Part shown: positions 7,146 to 8,396 of the stretch, piece after piece
Layout of the letters: every line of letters begins with the position of its first letter
Position numbering within the stretch: position 1 is the stretch's first letter
Assembly: GCA_018064545.1 (NCBI GenBank)
Contig: JAGHUY010000185.1
Span: forward strand, 1 to 8,396
Direction: 5' to 3'
From: Candidatus Apopatosoma intestinale
GTDB lineage: Bacteria; Bacillota; Clostridia; Oscillospirales; CAG-272
DNA length: 8,396 nt
Position numbers and translations under genes: made by a program
The notes under the pieces: generated by a model
Seen by the model: only the letters and a program-made list of their open reading frames with translations
The model's database searches: none
What the model was told of the DNA's origin: nothing

Positions 7146-8216
7146 ATGCCGGACAAAAAAAGCGAGCCGAGAATCCTATCCGGCGTACTGGTTCTGACAT
7201 TTTCCAATATTCTCGTAAAACTGCTCGGTTTGTTCTTCAAAATCCCTCTGCACGCCTTTTTGGGCGATCAGGGGATGGGCTATTTCAATATCGCCTATAA
7301 CATTTTTGTTACCTTATATATGGTCTCGACGGCGGGACTGCCGATCGCAATCTCGATTCTCGTCTCCCGCAGTCGGACGCTGGGGCGGAAGAGGGAAGTG
7401 CGGCGCATCTTTTACAGTGCGCTCTCCGTCTTTTTGCTCCTCGGTGTGATCGGCACGTCGATCATGATTTTCGGCGCGGCGTCGCTTGCCGAATGGATGG
7501 GAAGCCCCAATTCCTATCATTGTATCATGACCGTCGCTCCGACACTGTTTTTTATTTGTATATCCAGTGCGATCCGAGGGTATTTTCAAGGACATCAGAA
7601 CATGGTACCGACGGCCACCTCAGAGGTGATTGAGGCGATCGGAAAGTTCGCCATCGGAATTGCCCTCGGAAAATATGCCATTTCCAAAGGGTATTCGCTG
7701 GAAATCGCGGCGGCTTACGCAATTGCCGGCATCGGAATCGGCGTTGCGGCCGGCATGATCTATCTGACGGCCGCGAAGATCATCCGGGGAAACGATCGCG
7801 GAGAATCATCCGAAATTGAAACTACAACTTGCAGCAGCCGGAAAACCATCTTACGGCAACTGATTTCCATTGCCGTTCCGATCACGATCAGCGCCGTAGC
7901 ACTGAATCTGACCGGGATCATTGATTCCTTTACCATTATCAACCGCATGAGTGCCTACGTAACGACCGAGGAAGCCGAGGCGGCCTACGGAAATTACAGT
8001 ACGCTTGCCGTGACACTATCTCATCTGCCATCGGCCTTGATCACACCGATCGCATCGGCTCTGACCGGCTTTGGCGTCCGCCGGGGCATCGGGACAGCGG
8101 GAACGCGGCCAATCGATCATGAATACCGCCATCAAATTTGCCGCGACGATCTCCATTCCGTGCGCCATGGGCTTATCCGTTCTTTCCAAGCCAATATTGA
8201 ATCTTCTTTTCAATAG
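7146..8216 (+). CDS. SpoVB/MurJ-type MOP-superfamily flippase, broken by a frameshift near base 8064
   Basis: The protein resembles SpoVB/YtgP/MurJ membrane transporters that flip lipid-linked peptidoglycan or polysaccharide precursors outward across the cytoplasmic membrane. GVLVLTFSNILVKLLGLFFK (13-32) is the family's first membrane helix, followed by LGDQGMGYFNIAYNIF (39-54), STAGLPIAIS (61-70) and RGYFQGHQNMVPTATSEVIE (144-163), a SpoVB/YtgP hallmark. About eight hydrophobic segments occur in residues 1-306. After Leu306 the family pattern stops, and the last 50 residues are polar, Arg/His-rich and out of frame, ending at 8216. The true continuation is in the next frame from 8065. Members normally have about 500 residues and 14 membrane segments, so the 356-residue frame is not the natural protein. 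AAAGGAG (7130-7136), nine bases before the ATG, supports the start. SpoVB and MurJ roles cannot be separated here. Confidence 0.88.
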   Translation: MPDKKSEPRILSGVLVLTFSNILVKLLGLFFKIPLHAFLGDQGMGYFNIAYNIFVTLYMVSTAGLPIAISILVSRSRTLGRKREVRRIFYSALSVFLLLGVIGTSIMIFGAASLAEWMGSPNSYHCIMTVAPTLFFICISSAIRGYFQGHQNMVPTATSEVIEAIGKFAIGIALGKYAISKGYSLEIAAAYAIAGIGIGVAAGMIYLTAAKIIRGNDRGESSEIETTTCSSRKTILRQLISIAVPITISAVALNLTGIIDSFTIINRMSAYVTTEEAEAAYGNYSTLAVTLSHLPSALITPIASALTGFGVRRGIGTAGTRPIDHEYRHQICRDDLHSVRHGLIRSFQANIESSFQ

Positions 8217-8396
8217 AAGCGGAACTAAGGCCGCGTCCGTGGAAAGTGCCGCGCCACTGTTGTCGGTTTTGGCGTTGTCCGTTTTCTTTACGGCAATGCT
8301 GTCGGTCAGCAATTCGATCCTGCAATCTCATAAATTAGAGAGAAAACCCATTATATCGATGTTTTGCGGAGCCGGTGTAAAGTTGATCCTCAACTT
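8065..8396 (+). pseudogene. Out-of-frame continuation of the flippase gene, running off the window
   Basis: Read one frame over, this stretch stays open to the window end and encodes the next part of the SpoVB/MurJ-type protein: PALASAAGASGQRERGQSIM, then NTAIKFAATISIPCAMGLSV, LSKPILNLLFNRSG and a helix near LLSVLALSVFFTAMLSVSNS. A Pro-Ala-Leu motif, a polar loop and a helix with IPCAMGLSVLSKPILNLLF is what normally follows ITPIASAL in the upstream part. A TGA at 8062-8064 closes this frame upstream, so it cannot be an independent gene beginning earlier. The first internal ATG is at 8119, with no good ribosome binding site. It is best read as the same gene after a net +1 shift, either a sequencing error or a real mutation. 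The 3' end of the gene is outside the window. Confidence 0.85.

Noticed and set aside
6392..7240. A 282-codon open frame on the minus strand across the kinase gene and the flippase start
   Set aside because: It is antisense to a protein with clear P-loop and DDFY motifs, resembles no family I recognise, and crosses two strong ribosome binding sites of the sense genes. It is a by-product of codon bias.
1..8396. Cyanobacterial HIP1 octamer (GCGATCGC) as an explanation for the CGATCG excess
   Set aside because: I found no exact octamer. The flanking bases vary and the gene content is clostridial.

Overview
This window holds a tightly packed run of six genes, all on the + strand. It looks like chromosomal housekeeping DNA from a Clostridia-class member of the Bacillota. 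Three things point that way: the gene order recJ - rel (RelA/SpoT homolog) - dtd - hemZ, the presence of HemZ rather than HemN, and strong AGGAG-type ribosome binding sites before nearly every gene. Base composition looks close to half G+C and is similar throughout. I see no mobile element, CRISPR array, rRNA or tRNA, and no stretch over 40 bases without a gene.

Layout. Bases 2-2014 encode the RecJ single-strand exonuclease; its N-terminus lies upstream of the window. After a 27-base gap containing a small perfect hairpin comes the full-length bifunctional (p)ppGpp synthetase/hydrolase (2042-4246). D-aminoacyl-tRNA deacylase (4259-4717) follows, then the radical-SAM protein HemZ (4724-6205), then a uridine-kinase-family P-loop kinase that starts at TTG (6221-7114). 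Last is a SpoVB/MurJ-type multidrug/oligosaccharidyl-lipid/polysaccharide (MOP) flippase from 7146. Gaps are 6 to 31 bases and none contains a terminator, so the six genes probably form one transcript. I see no promoter inside the window.

Roles. RecJ works in DNA repair, Rel sets the stringent-response alarmone level, and Dtd removes D-amino acids from tRNA. HemZ is an oxygen-sensitive radical-SAM enzyme whose reaction in anaerobes is unclear. The kinase probably acts on a nucleoside or a similar small molecule, and the flippase probably moves a lipid-linked envelope or spore-wall precursor. This is conserved neighbourhood rather than a single pathway.

The clearest anomaly is a frameshift in the flippase near base 8064. 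The family-like protein stops abruptly in one frame and resumes at once in the next, so the 356-residue reading frame ending at 8216 has a spurious tail. Smaller points are the recJ-rel hairpin, a marked excess of GATC and CGATCG words, and an Asn in place of the usual Gln in the Dtd active-site motif. I did not find a convincing undescribed system here.
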